From NCBI GenBank assembly GCA_965222645.1, contig OZ244968.1, positions 5,332,001 to 5,396,000 on the forward strand: a stretch of DNA of 64,000 nt, read 5' to 3'. Within the stretch, counting starts at the first letter, position 1, and each line of letters begins with the position of its first letter. The position numbers were made by a program, and so were the translations under genes. The notes under the pieces were generated by a model. That model searched no databases, was not told the DNA's origin, and saw only the letters and a list, made by a program, of their open reading frames with translations. This stretch comes from JABDMH01 sp965222645 (GTDB lineage Bacteria > Bacteroidota > Bacteroidia > Chitinophagales > Saprospiraceae). Shown here in pieces: positions 18,270-28,358 of the stretch.

Positions 18270-19607
18270 ATGGACTTTAAATCGATTTTTGCTGTACTTT
18301 TGTTGACTCTCTTCTCATTGGAGTCAAATGGCCAGAGTCCCAATGTCATTTTTATTCTGACAGATGATCAGGGATATGCAGATGCTGGTTGCTATGGGTC
18401 TGACGATCTGCTTACTCCAAATATAGATCGATTGGCAAAAACGGGAGTGCGCTTTACTCAATTTTATGCCAGCGCACCAATTTGCTCACCATCTCGTGCC
18501 TCAATAATGACGGGCAAAACACCGATCCATGCCGGGGTACCCGGTAATGCAGGGGCCAGTGCGAGCTCTCGACGAGGATTACCCAGCGAGGAAATCACGA
18601 TGGCTGAAATTTTTGGGAAAAACGGATACCGAACTGCTGCAATAGGAAAATGGCATCTGGGATATACTCCTGAAATGCAACCCAACAACCAGGGTTTTGA
18701 TTATCACTTTGGTCACCTTGTCGGTTGTATAGACAATTACTCTCATTTTTATTATTGGAATGGGCCCAATCGACATGACCTGCACCGGAATGGAGAGGAA
18801 ATATTTCGCGATGGGGAATATTTTCCAGAAATGTGTTTACAGGAAGCATTTAATTTTATCGATGAAAATAAAGATCATCCTTTTTTTATTTATTATGCGA
18901 TGAATAATCCGCATTATCCCTATCAGGGACATAAAAAGTGGTTAGAATATTACAATAATAAGGAGATAGAATATCCAAGTAATTTGTACAATGCTTTTGT
19001 CTCGACACTAGATGAATATATTGGAAAGTTAGTTGACAAAATTGAAAGTGAAAACCTTAGGAATAATACAATTATTGTTTTTCAGTCCGACCATGGTCAT
19101 TCCACAGAAGAGCGGGCCCACTTTGGCGGAGGAAGCGCCGGACCATTTCGAGGAGCCAAAGGATCCCTGTATGAAGGCGGATTAAGAGTGCCGGCCATAA
19201 TCAGTTGGGTGGGAGTACTACCCGAAAATGAAAGCCGTGATCAATGGCTGAATGCCACTGATTGGCTCCCTACTCTGGTTGACCTCTGTGGATTTTCGGA
19301 ATTAGCACATGCCATCGATGGAGTGAATTTTACGGAGATTCTTCGCGATCCTTCTGCGGAAGATATTCATTCGGAGTGGCATTGGAATTTTAGTACACAG
19401 TGGTCTGTGAGGCGGGACGGGTGGAAACTTTTATACGACCCGCAAGACACATCTAATGGGCGCGAGGCTCCACCAAATAAGGAAGAGGATATGTATTTTC
19501 TGGTGAATCTCGAAGCTGATCCGGGTGAGCGAACAAATTTGATCATGGCAAATCCCGAACTGGCTGAGGAACTCAAAGCATTGTATGTCAGACGTTCTAG
19601 TAGATGA
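18270..19607 (+). CDS. Sulfatase (S1 family), secreted
   Basis: The protein of 445 residues has a Sec signal (IFAVLLLTLFSLESNGQ) and a full S1 sulfatase core: metal-binding TDDQG (Asp32, Asp33), maturation motif C72-S-P-S-R76, TAAIGKWHLG, and FQSDHGHS. The C-terminal subdomain includes WSVRRDGWKLLYDP and FLVNLEADPGERTNL. The ATG at 18270 is chosen because it starts the signal peptide; an in-frame start inside the previous gene (18108) would add 54 residues that do not resemble the family. The gene lies about 140 bp after the isomerase-like gene. The substrate is unknown. Confidence 0.92.
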   Translation: MDFKSIFAVLLLTLFSLESNGQSPNVIFILTDDQGYADAGCYGSDDLLTPNIDRLAKTGVRFTQFYASAPICSPSRASIMTGKTPIHAGVPGNAGASASSRRGLPSEEITMAEIFGKNGYRTAAIGKWHLGYTPEMQPNNQGFDYHFGHLVGCIDNYSHFYYWNGPNRHDLHRNGEEIFRDGEYFPEMCLQEAFNFIDENKDHPFFIYYAMNNPHYPYQGHKKWLEYYNNKEIEYPSNLYNAFVSTLDEYIGKLVDKIESENLRNNTIIVFQSDHGHSTEERAHFGGGSAGPFRGAKGSLYEGGLRVPAIISWVGVLPENESRDQWLNATDWLPTLVDLCGFSELAHAIDGVNFTEILRDPSAEDIHSEWHWNFSTQWSVRRDGWKLLYDPQDTSNGREAPPNKEEDMYFLVNLEADPGERTNLIMANPELAEELKALYVRRSSR

Positions 19608-19641
19608 CGAACCGTTATAAAATATTGAAAATCAATCAACC

Positions 19642-21012
19642 ATGATCCGTTCCGCCGAATCAGTATTCCGGGTGCGAATCTTATCGTTAGGATCAACATT
19701 GTTTGCACTGACACTATTGTTAGCGGCCTGCCGGAAAGAAGATCCGGTCGAGTTGGAGACCACAGACATGATAGTAGCTGCAGACATTGATAACAAGGGA
19801 AATGGTGCTGACATTGAGGTGAATTTTCGCAAACAGTTTGAAATAAATGGTGTTTTAGAGTATCACATATTTGTGATCAAAGCTGCTGATGCAGATACTT
19901 ATGACATTCCAAAACTTACAAATCTGGATGCGGATCGGTTTACGGTCGCACGCCCTGAGGAAATCTTTCCACTGCAAGGAAAGGTTTTGACTGAGTCTGC
20001 CAGGGATACTGATGGCGATTTAATTGTGGAGGGAATATCATATCGTTTTGCGGTCCTGTCTTTACCCAGGAATAGGGATAATCATTTGCCGTCTTTGACC
20101 ATCAGCCAGGATGCTCTTACACTTTCCAAAAATAATATCGTGCACCGGTATGGTAACGAACTGGAAGGAGGAGCCGGTTGTCTCTCGATAGATTCAGAAG
20201 GAAATCTGGCGATGACAGATTACAATATTTTGTGGGAGCTCTTTGACACCGATGACCAATCATCAAGAGTATATAGGTGGTCTCACGATGCTCCCGATAT
20301 CGTAGTCGATACCTTACCACCCCTGGCGGGAAATGCATTCGACAAGAATGATAATTTTTATCAGTCCATACCTGGTCAAGGCCGGATAATCAGGATTTCA
20401 CAAAATAGCGAAGTAGAATATGTAGAAATGAACCAGCCCCTGATACAGGAGCCCGATGGGCTTTATATCGACGAGAAGAATATTTATGTAGCAGACAGGA
20501 AGACTGGTGCCATTTTCAAAATTGACGGGAATGGGGATGTGACTTTATTCGCCAACGTCGGTGAGAATGTACGGGGGATTACTCGTGACGAAAATGGGAA
20601 TTTTTACGTTTCGATTAATTCGCAGGAAGGAATAATTAAGAAGATCAGTCCGGATGGAAATGTGAGTCAATTTGCGGTAATACCAACTTTCATTCCTGAG
20701 TTCTACGAGCTGAGATACATTATGTGGGTGGGATATCTGCAGTACCATGAAGGGCATATTTATGTTGCGGGATTGAGTACCAATCAGATTTACAAGATTG
20801 ATGCCCAGGGGACAGTCACAACATTTGCCGGATCGGGAAAGCGTCTTGTACCAAGGGGTGGAGCACTTACAGCTCACCTTAATCGACCAATGGGGCTGGC
20901 CTTTGCACCCAATGGAAAGTCACTGTATGTGAGCAATTGCACCGACATTGTTCCACAACATACCCAGGCTTCAAGACCCTCAAGAGTGTATAGAATAGAA
21001 CTGGTGGACTAG
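19642..21012 (+). CDS. NHL/SMP-30-like beta-propeller lipoprotein
   Basis: The protein of 456 residues begins with a lipoprotein signal (LFALTLLLAAC, then RKED). From about residue 165 it contains repeated propeller blades: AMTDYNILWELF, GLYIDEKNIYVADRKTGAIFK, GITRDENGNFYVSI, KIDAQGTVTTFAGSG and LAFAPNGKSLYVSNC. NHL-type propellers usually bind proteins or sugars or act as lactonase-like scaffolds. Residues 40-150 form a separate domain with IDNKGNGADIEVNF, perhaps an Ig-like fold. The gene starts about 35 bp after the sulfatase stop, so co-transcription is likely. No catalytic residues could be assigned. Confidence 0.82.
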   Translation: MIRSAESVFRVRILSLGSTLFALTLLLAACRKEDPVELETTDMIVAADIDNKGNGADIEVNFRKQFEINGVLEYHIFVIKAADADTYDIPKLTNLDADRFTVARPEEIFPLQGKVLTESARDTDGDLIVEGISYRFAVLSLPRNRDNHLPSLTISQDALTLSKNNIVHRYGNELEGGAGCLSIDSEGNLAMTDYNILWELFDTDDQSSRVYRWSHDAPDIVVDTLPPLAGNAFDKNDNFYQSIPGQGRIIRISQNSEVEYVEMNQPLIQEPDGLYIDEKNIYVADRKTGAIFKIDGNGDVTLFANVGENVRGITRDENGNFYVSINSQEGIIKKISPDGNVSQFAVIPTFIPEFYELRYIMWVGYLQYHEGHIYVAGLSTNQIYKIDAQGTVTTFAGSGKRLVPRGGALTAHLNRPMGLAFAPNGKSLYVSNCTDIVPQHTQASRPSRVYRIELVD

Positions 21013-21350
21013 TGAGTCCACTCCGAAAAGGCTGCCAAATCAAAAATGGCTCTTTTGGCCCTGTCTGCCTGGAGGCATGCCAGGCAGGGATATTTTCATT
21101 TTCTTCAATCGCCTGATAAACAGGCATCAGCCGATCTCAAAAAAGTGAAAATCTCACTGAGTCTGCTGAAATCCCATGAAAGCAGGTCCAAAACTGACTC
21201 ATTTTGTGAAATTGGCACTTCCGGAGTAACCTCACTAGAAAGGTTACGATCATTTTTATGTAAAGATCCCAATAAACCAGCTCCCTGATGACTTGCCTGT
21301 GTCCATTTACCGTACATTTGTGATTATTTTTTTCATCAAATGATCCATTT
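21013..21350. other. Intergenic region, 338 bp, with a palindrome
   Basis: The gap contains a perfect 8-bp inverted repeat (ctgcctgg at 21065-21072 and ccaggcag at 21080-21087) of the GCCTGCC type that also occurs at 43.2 kb. It could end transcription of the propeller gene, though there is no clear U tract. A 70-codon frame on the minus strand (21105-21317) was seen but has no recognised domain and no clear start signal. Confidence 0.55.
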
Positions 21351-24176
21351 ATGATGAGCATTTCTTCTATCTCAAAATTTCTGGCTTTTTGGGCTGTGTT
21401 ATTGGTTTATTGCGTGGATATTCTCAGCCAGGAAGAATCTACATTTTTGTCTAATACCCGGCAACTTATATATGAGGGTAAGCGGTCTGGTGAAGGATAT
21501 TTCTCGAAGGATGGACAAAAGCTGATTTTTCAGGCAGAGCGTGAAGACGAAAACCCTTTTTACCAGATGTACATTCTCGACTTTAGGACGGGAGATATAT
21601 CGAGGGTCTCTCCTGGAACTGGAAAAGTTACATGTGGCTATTTTAATTGGGCAACAGGAGATGAAGTCCTTTTTGCTTCCAGCCATCACGATCCCAAAGC
21701 CCTAGGCAAACAAAAGGCTGAAATCGAATTCCGGGAATCCGGCAAGAAAAGGCGCTACTCCTGGGATTACGAGCCATCGATGGATATATTTATTTTTGAT
21801 CAAAATGGTACAGAAAAAAGAAATCTCACAAATACGGCAGGTTATGACGCGGAAGGCTCTTTTTCCCCGGATGGAAAATATATAGCCTTTGCGAGCAACC
21901 GGCAGGCTTTCACGCAAGATGTGACAAAAGAGCAGCAGGATCGACTCGAATATGATCCGGCATTTTTCAATGAGATCTATATCATGGAAGTGGACGGTTC
22001 TAATGTGAGGAGACTGACTAATACAGATGGGTATGATGGTGGTCCTTTTTTCTCACCTGATGGCAAAAAGATCGTCTGGCGTAGATTTAATGAGAAGGGA
22101 GATATTGCGGATATATATGCAATGGATCTTGATGGTAACAATAAGAAGCAGTTGACCGATTTTTCCTGTATGAGCTGGGCGCCTTACTATCACCCTTCAC
22201 AGCAGTACATCATTTTTGCCAGCAATAAGCACGGCTTTTCCAATTTTGAACTTTTTCTGGTCGATGTCAATGGCGAAAAGGAACCTGTAAGAGTAACCTA
22301 CACGGACGGCTTTGATGGATTGCCAGTCTTCTCCCCGAATGGCGAAAAACTTGTATGGACGAGCAATCGCACATCGGAGGGTAATGCACAGTTGTTTATT
22401 GCAGATTGGGATCATGCTGCTGCTCTCCGATCTATTGGTGAAGCTCCTGATCGGGCTGGTAGCGACCTATTCAGCGGCAAGATCGACAAGGCGGAGTTGA
22501 AGGAAAAAGTCACTTACCTTGCATCAGATGCCCTGGAAGGTAGAATGACCGGTACTGAGGGAGCGAGGCTTGCCGCGGATTATGCGATAAAATGTTTTTC
22601 TGATCACATGCTACAACCCTTGGTTGATGAGTCCTTCCGCGTTCCTTTTTCCTTTTCCGCCTCAAGCAAGGTAGACCCGGAGAAGACCTATTTTATTTTA
22701 GACGGGAAGAGGTTGGAATTAAATGTGGACTATGCTCCTCTTGCCGGCTCGGAATCAGATGAAGTGGCTGGAGATGTTGCCTTTGCGGGATACGGAATCA
22801 AAATACCCGGCGATGGTGGGTATAACAGTTACTCGGGATTGGATGTTAAAGATAAAGTCGTTGTGATTTTTGAAGATTATGCACAACCACATGATGAAGC
22901 ATTGGAACGCGCTTTTAAAAGATATGGTCCCCTACAGTATCGCAGCCTCGTGGCCAGGGAAGCGGGAGCCAAAGCACTTGTGGTAATTGGTGATTTTGAT
23001 GATCCTCACGAACGACGGATGTCCGGAAATTCGGGGATCATCACTGTGGGACTCGATCCCCATCGCGCAAGTGCCTTTTTCACAGCTTGTGATAAAAATC
23101 TAATCGAGTTGAGTCAGTCGCTTTCGGAGTTCAATCCACATAATTCAACTTCATTTGAATTGGATAAGAAATTCGAAATTAAAGTCACGACAGAAAAAGA
23201 AGAAAAGGTGGGCAATAATGTAGTGGCATTGCTCCCGGGTAACAAGTCTGGTGACTTTATTGTGCTTGGAGCCCACTATGATCACCTGGGATTGGGACAT
23301 ACCGGATCACTACTCGCCGAAAATAATTTTGATGAAATACACAACGGAGCTGATGACAACGCTTCCGGCACTGCTGCGATCCTCGAGATGGCGGAGTATT
23401 TTTCCAGCCTGAAGCGAAAGGATCCTAGGGTAGTATTACCCAATTTGGTTTTTTGTCTCTGGAGTGGGGAGGAGCTCGGCCTCATCGGGTCATCTGCTTT
23501 TTGTGAAAAATTGCCTGTTGATAAAGATAAAGTGTTGGCCTACTTTAATTACGATATGATCGGAAGGATGAAAGACAACAGGCTGATCCTGCAAGGTCTT
23601 GGCTCCGGAGACGGATGGAAATCCATCATTGAGAAAAAAAATATTTTACACGGATTTGATTTGGTACTTCAGGAAGATCCATATCTCCCTACAGATGCCA
23701 CTTCGTTCTACAAAACAGGTATTCCGGTTATTAGCTTTTTCACGGGATTGCACGAGGATTATCACCGTCCCTCAGATGATGCACACACTGTAAACTATCC
23801 TGATCTGGAAAGAATCACGAAGTTTTCTTGTGATCTGGTTTTAGAAGTCAATGAGTCAGAACTTTCTTACCAAAAAGTAGAGATGAGTGAATCGCAGCGC
23901 TCTACAAGGGGATTCAGCGTGTATCTCGGAACCATTCCAGACTATGCTGCAGAAGTAAAAGGAGTAAAACTCAGTGGAGTCAGACCCGGAGCTCCCGCTG
24001 ATGAGGCTGGATTGAAAACCGGAGATATTATCATCGAGTTAGCGGGCAAAGAAATTTTGAATATTTACGATTATACCTATATTCTGGGCGAACTCGAGGC
24101 GGGCAAAAAAGAGAAAATTGTTGTGACCAGGGATGGCAAAGAAGTGATTTTGGAAATTACACCGGGTGCGAAATAA
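21351..24176 (+). CDS. Exported M28 peptidase with N-terminal WD40-like propeller and C-terminal PDZ domain
   Basis: This large protein (941 residues) has a Sec signal ending near DILSQ. Residues about 30-360 contain PD40/TolB-like propeller repeats (FSPDGKYIAFASN, FSPDGKKIVWRR, FSPNGEKLVWTSN). A PA-like insert precedes the M28 zinc-peptidase domain at about 620-830, whose ligands lie in GAHYDHLG, NGADDNASG, WSGEELGLIG, FNYDMIGR and HEDYHRPSDD. A PDZ domain ends the protein (GVRPGAPADEAGLKTGDIIIEL). M28 enzymes are aminopeptidases or glutaminyl-cyclase-like. Periplasmic or surface peptide turnover is the likely role. Start chosen at the first of two adjacent ATGs. Confidence 0.92.
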   Translation: MMSISSISKFLAFWAVLLVYCVDILSQEESTFLSNTRQLIYEGKRSGEGYFSKDGQKLIFQAEREDENPFYQMYILDFRTGDISRVSPGTGKVTCGYFNWATGDEVLFASSHHDPKALGKQKAEIEFRESGKKRRYSWDYEPSMDIFIFDQNGTEKRNLTNTAGYDAEGSFSPDGKYIAFASNRQAFTQDVTKEQQDRLEYDPAFFNEIYIMEVDGSNVRRLTNTDGYDGGPFFSPDGKKIVWRRFNEKGDIADIYAMDLDGNNKKQLTDFSCMSWAPYYHPSQQYIIFASNKHGFSNFELFLVDVNGEKEPVRVTYTDGFDGLPVFSPNGEKLVWTSNRTSEGNAQLFIADWDHAAALRSIGEAPDRAGSDLFSGKIDKAELKEKVTYLASDALEGRMTGTEGARLAADYAIKCFSDHMLQPLVDESFRVPFSFSASSKVDPEKTYFILDGKRLELNVDYAPLAGSESDEVAGDVAFAGYGIKIPGDGGYNSYSGLDVKDKVVVIFEDYAQPHDEALERAFKRYGPLQYRSLVAREAGAKALVVIGDFDDPHERRMSGNSGIITVGLDPHRASAFFTACDKNLIELSQSLSEFNPHNSTSFELDKKFEIKVTTEKEEKVGNNVVALLPGNKSGDFIVLGAHYDHLGLGHTGSLLAENNFDEIHNGADDNASGTAAILEMAEYFSSLKRKDPRVVLPNLVFCLWSGEELGLIGSSAFCEKLPVDKDKVLAYFNYDMIGRMKDNRLILQGLGSGDGWKSIIEKKNILHGFDLVLQEDPYLPTDATSFYKTGIPVISFFTGLHEDYHRPSDDAHTVNYPDLERITKFSCDLVLEVNESELSYQKVEMSESQRSTRGFSVYLGTIPDYAAEVKGVKLSGVRPGAPADEAGLKTGDIIIELAGKEILNIYDYTYILGELEAGKKEKIVVTRDGKEVILEITPGAK

Positions 24177-24290
24177 ACTCAATGAAATAATGGCCGGTGC
24201 AGGCATTCGATGAGTATGGACTGAGGACGCTCTGTTTTTGTCCTCTGATTGGATTTACAGCCCTCGTCTGAAAAAGAACATAGAATTGGA

Positions 24291-25955
24291 ATGAAAAACT
24301 ATGTAATTGGACTCGATTATGGCACTGATTCTGTTCGGGCAGTTTTAATTGATGCTGAGAATGGTGCGGAAGTAGCATCGGCAGTCGATTGGTACACCCG
24401 TTGGAAAGGTGGCAAATATTGCAATCCGGCAACAAATCAATTTCGCCAACACACCATTGATCATTTGGAAGGTCTGGAGAGCACAATCACAGCGGTAGTG
24501 CAAGAGTCAGGTTTGCAACCGGAGGAGATAAGGGGAATTTGTGTCGACACAACAGGTAGTTCTCCCGTACCGGTAACCGAGGATGGCACACCCTTATGCC
24601 TGTTGGATGAATTTGCAGAAAATCCCAATGCCATGACTGTTCTTTGGAAAGACCATACAGCAATTGGGGAGGCAGATGAAATAAATCAATTGGCAAAAAA
24701 TTGGGGAGGAGAGGATTTTACGAAGTACGAGGGTGGAATTTATTCTTCGGAATGGTTTTGGGCTAAAATCTTGCACGTGATTCGGCAGGATATTGGCGTA
24801 AGAGACCGGGCATTTTCGTGGATCGAGCACTGTGATTTAATGACCAATATTTTGACTGGAAATAAATCGCTTGGCAAACTAAAAAGGTCTCGATGTGCAG
24901 CCGGACATAAAGCCATGTGGCATGAAGACTGGAACGGATTGCCAGCGAAAGATTTTTTAGAGAAGCTTCATCCGTACCTGGCAGCACTACGTGACAGACT
25001 ATATGCAGATACTTACACTTCTGATATTTCTGCCGGAAAACTGAGTGCGGAATGGGCTGCGAAACTGGGCTTAACTACCGAAACAGCAATTGCTGTTGGC
25101 ACATTCGATGCTCATGCCGGGGCAGTGGGAGCCGGAGTGGAAGAGTACAGCCTGGTGCGTGTGATGGGGACTTCCACTTGTGACATTATGGTTGCCTCAA
25201 ATGATATCATCGGCACTAAATGCGTAAAGGGAATTTGTGGTCAGGTAAACGGTTCCGTTATCCCCGGTATGGTTGGTCTGGAGGCCGGTCAATCTGCTTT
25301 TGGAGATGTCCTGGCCTGGCTAAAAGATGTTTTGATGTGGCCGGTGGAAAACGTTTTGAAAAAAAGCAGTGTGCTTTCCCCTGATATTAAACAACAATTG
25401 ATTGATGAAATCGAAAGAGATTTAATTGATGTACTTTCGACACAAGCTGAGCAAATTCCTTTATCCGGGAGTCTTCCCACGGCCTTGGATTGGATAAATG
25501 GGCGACGTACACCCGATGCAAACCAATCCCTTAAAAGTGCGATTTCTAACCTCTCACTTGGCACACAGGCACCTCATATTTTCAAATCATTGGTGCATGC
25601 CATTTGCTTTGGTTCTAAGAAAATAGTGGATCGCTTCGAGGAGGAAGGGGTAGTAATTAAAAAAGTGATTGGCATTGGAGGGGTGGCAAGGAAATCACCA
25701 TATATTATGCAGACCTTGGCAAATGTTTTAAACAGGCCGATTATAGTGGCAGCCAGTGATCAAGCACCTGCAGTGGGTGCAGCGATCTATGCTGCCGTAG
25801 CTGCCGGACTTTATCCCAATGTGATCGATGCAATTAAAAATCTTGCCAGCAAATTTGAGGCAGAATATCATCCTCAGCCTGAAGAAGTAGAGTTTTTTGT
25901 AAAATCGATGGAAAAATACGAGGCCTTGGGGGCGTTTGTGGAGGAGCAGATTTAA
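24291..25955 (+). CDS. araB: Ribulokinase
   Basis: The protein of 554 residues is a FGGY-family kinase that phosphorylates L-ribulose, the second step of L-arabinose breakdown. Landmarks are IGLDYGTDSVRAVL at the N-terminus, GICVDTTGSSPVPV, the sugar-site region DAHAGAVGAGVEE, and the ATP-site GIGGVARKSPYIMQTLANVL near the C-terminus. Length fits AraB. The ATG at 24291 is preferred over one at 24249, which adds 14 poorly related residues. It is the first gene of araB-araD-araA-symporter, all on the plus strand with short gaps. A weak hairpin (gaggac/gtcctc at 24223-24245) sits upstream. Confidence 0.95.
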   Translation: MKNYVIGLDYGTDSVRAVLIDAENGAEVASAVDWYTRWKGGKYCNPATNQFRQHTIDHLEGLESTITAVVQESGLQPEEIRGICVDTTGSSPVPVTEDGTPLCLLDEFAENPNAMTVLWKDHTAIGEADEINQLAKNWGGEDFTKYEGGIYSSEWFWAKILHVIRQDIGVRDRAFSWIEHCDLMTNILTGNKSLGKLKRSRCAAGHKAMWHEDWNGLPAKDFLEKLHPYLAALRDRLYADTYTSDISAGKLSAEWAAKLGLTTETAIAVGTFDAHAGAVGAGVEEYSLVRVMGTSTCDIMVASNDIIGTKCVKGICGQVNGSVIPGMVGLEAGQSAFGDVLAWLKDVLMWPVENVLKKSSVLSPDIKQQLIDEIERDLIDVLSTQAEQIPLSGSLPTALDWINGRRTPDANQSLKSAISNLSLGTQAPHIFKSLVHAICFGSKKIVDRFEEEGVVIKKVIGIGGVARKSPYIMQTLANVLNRPIIVAASDQAPAVGAAIYAAVAAGLYPNVIDAIKNLASKFEAEYHPQPEEVEFFVKSMEKYEALGAFVEEQI

Positions 25956-26031
25956 TCCGGATCTTTTTTTTACTCAAACGGATTCTCCAGATAGTCATTT
26001 TTTCTTTTCATAAAAGTGGACAAAAATCAAA

Positions 26032-26730
26032 ATGTCTAGATATAAGGAACTAAAAAGAGAGTGCTACGAAGCCAATATCAAACTGAATGATCTGAATTTG
26101 GTGATTTACACTTTTGGAAATGTAAGCTCCGTTGATCGATCAGCAGGGATTTTCGCCATAAAGCCCAGCGGGGTGCCCTATGAAACTCTAACCCCTGATG
26201 ATATTGTTGTTTTGGATTATGACAATAATATCGTGGATGGTAAATTGCGGCCATCATCAGACACCAAGACCCATGCATGGTTATATAAAAATTGGGAGAA
26301 GATTGGTGGAGTCGCACACACGCATTCAACGTATGCAGTGGCATGGGCTCAAGCCCAAAAAGATATTCCAATATTTGGGACTACGCACGCTGATCACCTC
26401 ACACAGGACATACCCTGCGCACCTCCAATGAAGGATGAGCTTATTGAGGGAAACTACGAACACAATACCGGACTTCAGATTACCGATTGCTTTAGGGATC
26501 GTAACCTTGATTACGAAGAGATACCTATGGTGCTGTTGGGTAATCACGGTCCATTTTGTTGGGGTAAAAATGCGGACAATGCGGTGTATCACAGTAAAGT
26601 TTTGGAAGAGGTGGCAAAAATGGCGTACCTCACACTTCAGATTGATCCCAATGCCCCGAGACTAAAAGACTCTTTGGTTAGAAAGCACTACCAGCGAAAA
26701 CACGGAAGCGATGCTTACTATGGGCAGTGA
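26032..26730 (+). CDS. araD: L-ribulose-5-phosphate 4-epimerase
   Basis: The protein of 232 residues is a class II aldolase-type zinc enzyme that converts L-ribulose 5-phosphate to D-xylulose 5-phosphate. Zinc-binding histidines are at 96 and 98 (VAHTHSTYAVAWAQA) and 172 (LLGNHGPFCWG). The phosphate-binding FGNVSSVDR and KPSGVPYE segments are in their usual places, and THADH matches the catalytic Asp region. It lies 76 bp after araB and 16 bp before araA, so a single transcript is likely. Confidence 0.96.
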   Translation: MSRYKELKRECYEANIKLNDLNLVIYTFGNVSSVDRSAGIFAIKPSGVPYETLTPDDIVVLDYDNNIVDGKLRPSSDTKTHAWLYKNWEKIGGVAHTHSTYAVAWAQAQKDIPIFGTTHADHLTQDIPCAPPMKDELIEGNYEHNTGLQITDCFRDRNLDYEEIPMVLLGNHGPFCWGKNADNAVYHSKVLEEVAKMAYLTLQIDPNAPRLKDSLVRKHYQRKHGSDAYYGQ

Positions 26731-26746
26731 TTTGAAATTTTTCTGA

Positions 26747-28255
26747 ATGCGGAAATTAAAAGACAAAGAAATTTGGTTTGTCACTGGAAGCCAGCATCTA
26801 TATGGCCAGAAGGTAATCGAACAGATAAATGGGCACGCCAATACAATAGTTAAGCAAATAAATCGGAAGGCGGGACTGCTGCTTTCATTTAGGAATAAAG
26901 GTGTGGCGACAACTGCTTCAGAGATTAAAAGAATATGTTCGGCAGCTGATTTTAATGACAGGTGCATAGGGATGGTGGTGTGGATGCACACATTTTCACC
27001 TGCGAAAATGTGGATCGGAGGTTTAAAAAAACTCAACAAGCCACTGTGTCATTTACATACCCAGTTTAATGAGGAAATTCCATGGCAATCCATCGATATG
27101 GATTACATGAATCTGCACCAGTCTGCGCACGGCGACCGGGAATTTGGATTTATAATGTCCCGGATGAGGAAAAAAAGAAAGATCGTCGTTGGGCATTGGC
27201 AGAGCAGGGAGGTCTGGAAAAAATTAAATGTTTGGTCAAGGGTGGCACTGGGATGGCATGAATTGCAAACACTAAAAGTTGCCCGGATCGGAGATAATAT
27301 GCGTGATGTGGCTGTCACCGAAGGAAACAAAGTCTCCGCCCAGATTCGCTTTGGTTTTGAAGTGAATGGCTATGATACTACCGATGTTTTAAGAAACTTA
27401 CCAGGACCGTCCAGTCGTGCGGTGAAAAGGTTGGTGAAGGAATATGAAGACCAATATGAATTGGTAGCGACTTTGCGAAAGGGTGGGAGGAAGAGAAACT
27501 CCTTGGTCGAAGCCGCACAAATAGAACTGGCCCTTTCAGCCTTTTTGGAGAAAGGAGGTTTTAAAGCATTTACCGACACTTTTGAAAATTTGGGAGAGTT
27601 TAAGCAGTTGCCGGGATTACCTGTGCAGCGACTTATGGATCTAGGATTTGGTTTTGGGGCAGAAGGGGATTGGAAAACTGCAGCCTTACTTAGGTGCTGC
27701 AAAGTTATGGGTCAGGGGCTGGATGGAGGTACTTCTTTTATGGAAGATTACACGTATCATTTTACTCCTGAGAAATCCTATGTGCTGGGATCACATATGT
27801 TGGAGATTTGCCCTTCGATTGCCAATCAAAGGCCCAGCTGTCAAATTCACCCATTGACCATTGGAGGCAAGGCTGATCCGGTACGGTTGGTTTTTGATGG
27901 CAAACCCGGCGAAGCAATAAATGCATCACTGGTTGACCTTGGGAATCGTTTTCGATTGATTGTGAATAAAGTAGAAAGTGTGGCCATTGACCATGACGCA
28001 CCTGGACTCCCGGTAGCCCGTGTGTTGTGGGATGCCAAACCGGATTTTCAGACAGCTGCAACAACCTGGATCTTAGCAGGGGGTGCACATCACACTGTTT
28101 ATACACAGGCGTTAACTGCTGAATACATGGAAGATTTTGCAGACATTGCGGGGATCGAATTACTTGTCATTGACGATCGAACCAATGTCAGAGATTTCAA
28201 GGATAAACTCCATGCAAATGAGGCATACTTTCATTTATTCCAACGTGGATTTTAA
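26747..28255 (+). CDS. araA: L-arabinose isomerase
   Basis: The protein of 502 residues converts L-arabinose to L-ribulose in the cytoplasm. Family landmarks include IWFVTGSQHLYGQ, MVVWMHTFSPAKMWIGGL, NLHQSAHGDREFGF and, around the metal site, SFMEDYTYHF (Glu) and SHMLEICPSI (Glu), with TWILAGGAHHTVY containing the distal His. Length is normal for AraA and no disruption was seen. The start lies 16 bp after araD. Confidence 0.97.
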   Translation: MRKLKDKEIWFVTGSQHLYGQKVIEQINGHANTIVKQINRKAGLLLSFRNKGVATTASEIKRICSAADFNDRCIGMVVWMHTFSPAKMWIGGLKKLNKPLCHLHTQFNEEIPWQSIDMDYMNLHQSAHGDREFGFIMSRMRKKRKIVVGHWQSREVWKKLNVWSRVALGWHELQTLKVARIGDNMRDVAVTEGNKVSAQIRFGFEVNGYDTTDVLRNLPGPSSRAVKRLVKEYEDQYELVATLRKGGRKRNSLVEAAQIELALSAFLEKGGFKAFTDTFENLGEFKQLPGLPVQRLMDLGFGFGAEGDWKTAALLRCCKVMGQGLDGGTSFMEDYTYHFTPEKSYVLGSHMLEICPSIANQRPSCQIHPLTIGGKADPVRLVFDGKPGEAINASLVDLGNRFRLIVNKVESVAIDHDAPGLPVARVLWDAKPDFQTAATTWILAGGAHHTVYTQALTAEYMEDFADIAGIELLVIDDRTNVRDFKDKLHANEAYFHLFQRGF

Positions 28256-28358
28256 TGGAAAATTAAATTATGTAGAAACTCCATTTAATAAATCGGATTG
28301 AAAATATCACAATAGGTGGTATTTTTTAAATATTTTCATCGAAACAACCAACTTAAAT

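Noticed and set aside
21105..21317. 70-codon minus-strand frame between the propeller and M28 genes
   Set aside because: No recognised domain and no neighbour on that strand; kept only as a note in the intergenic entry.
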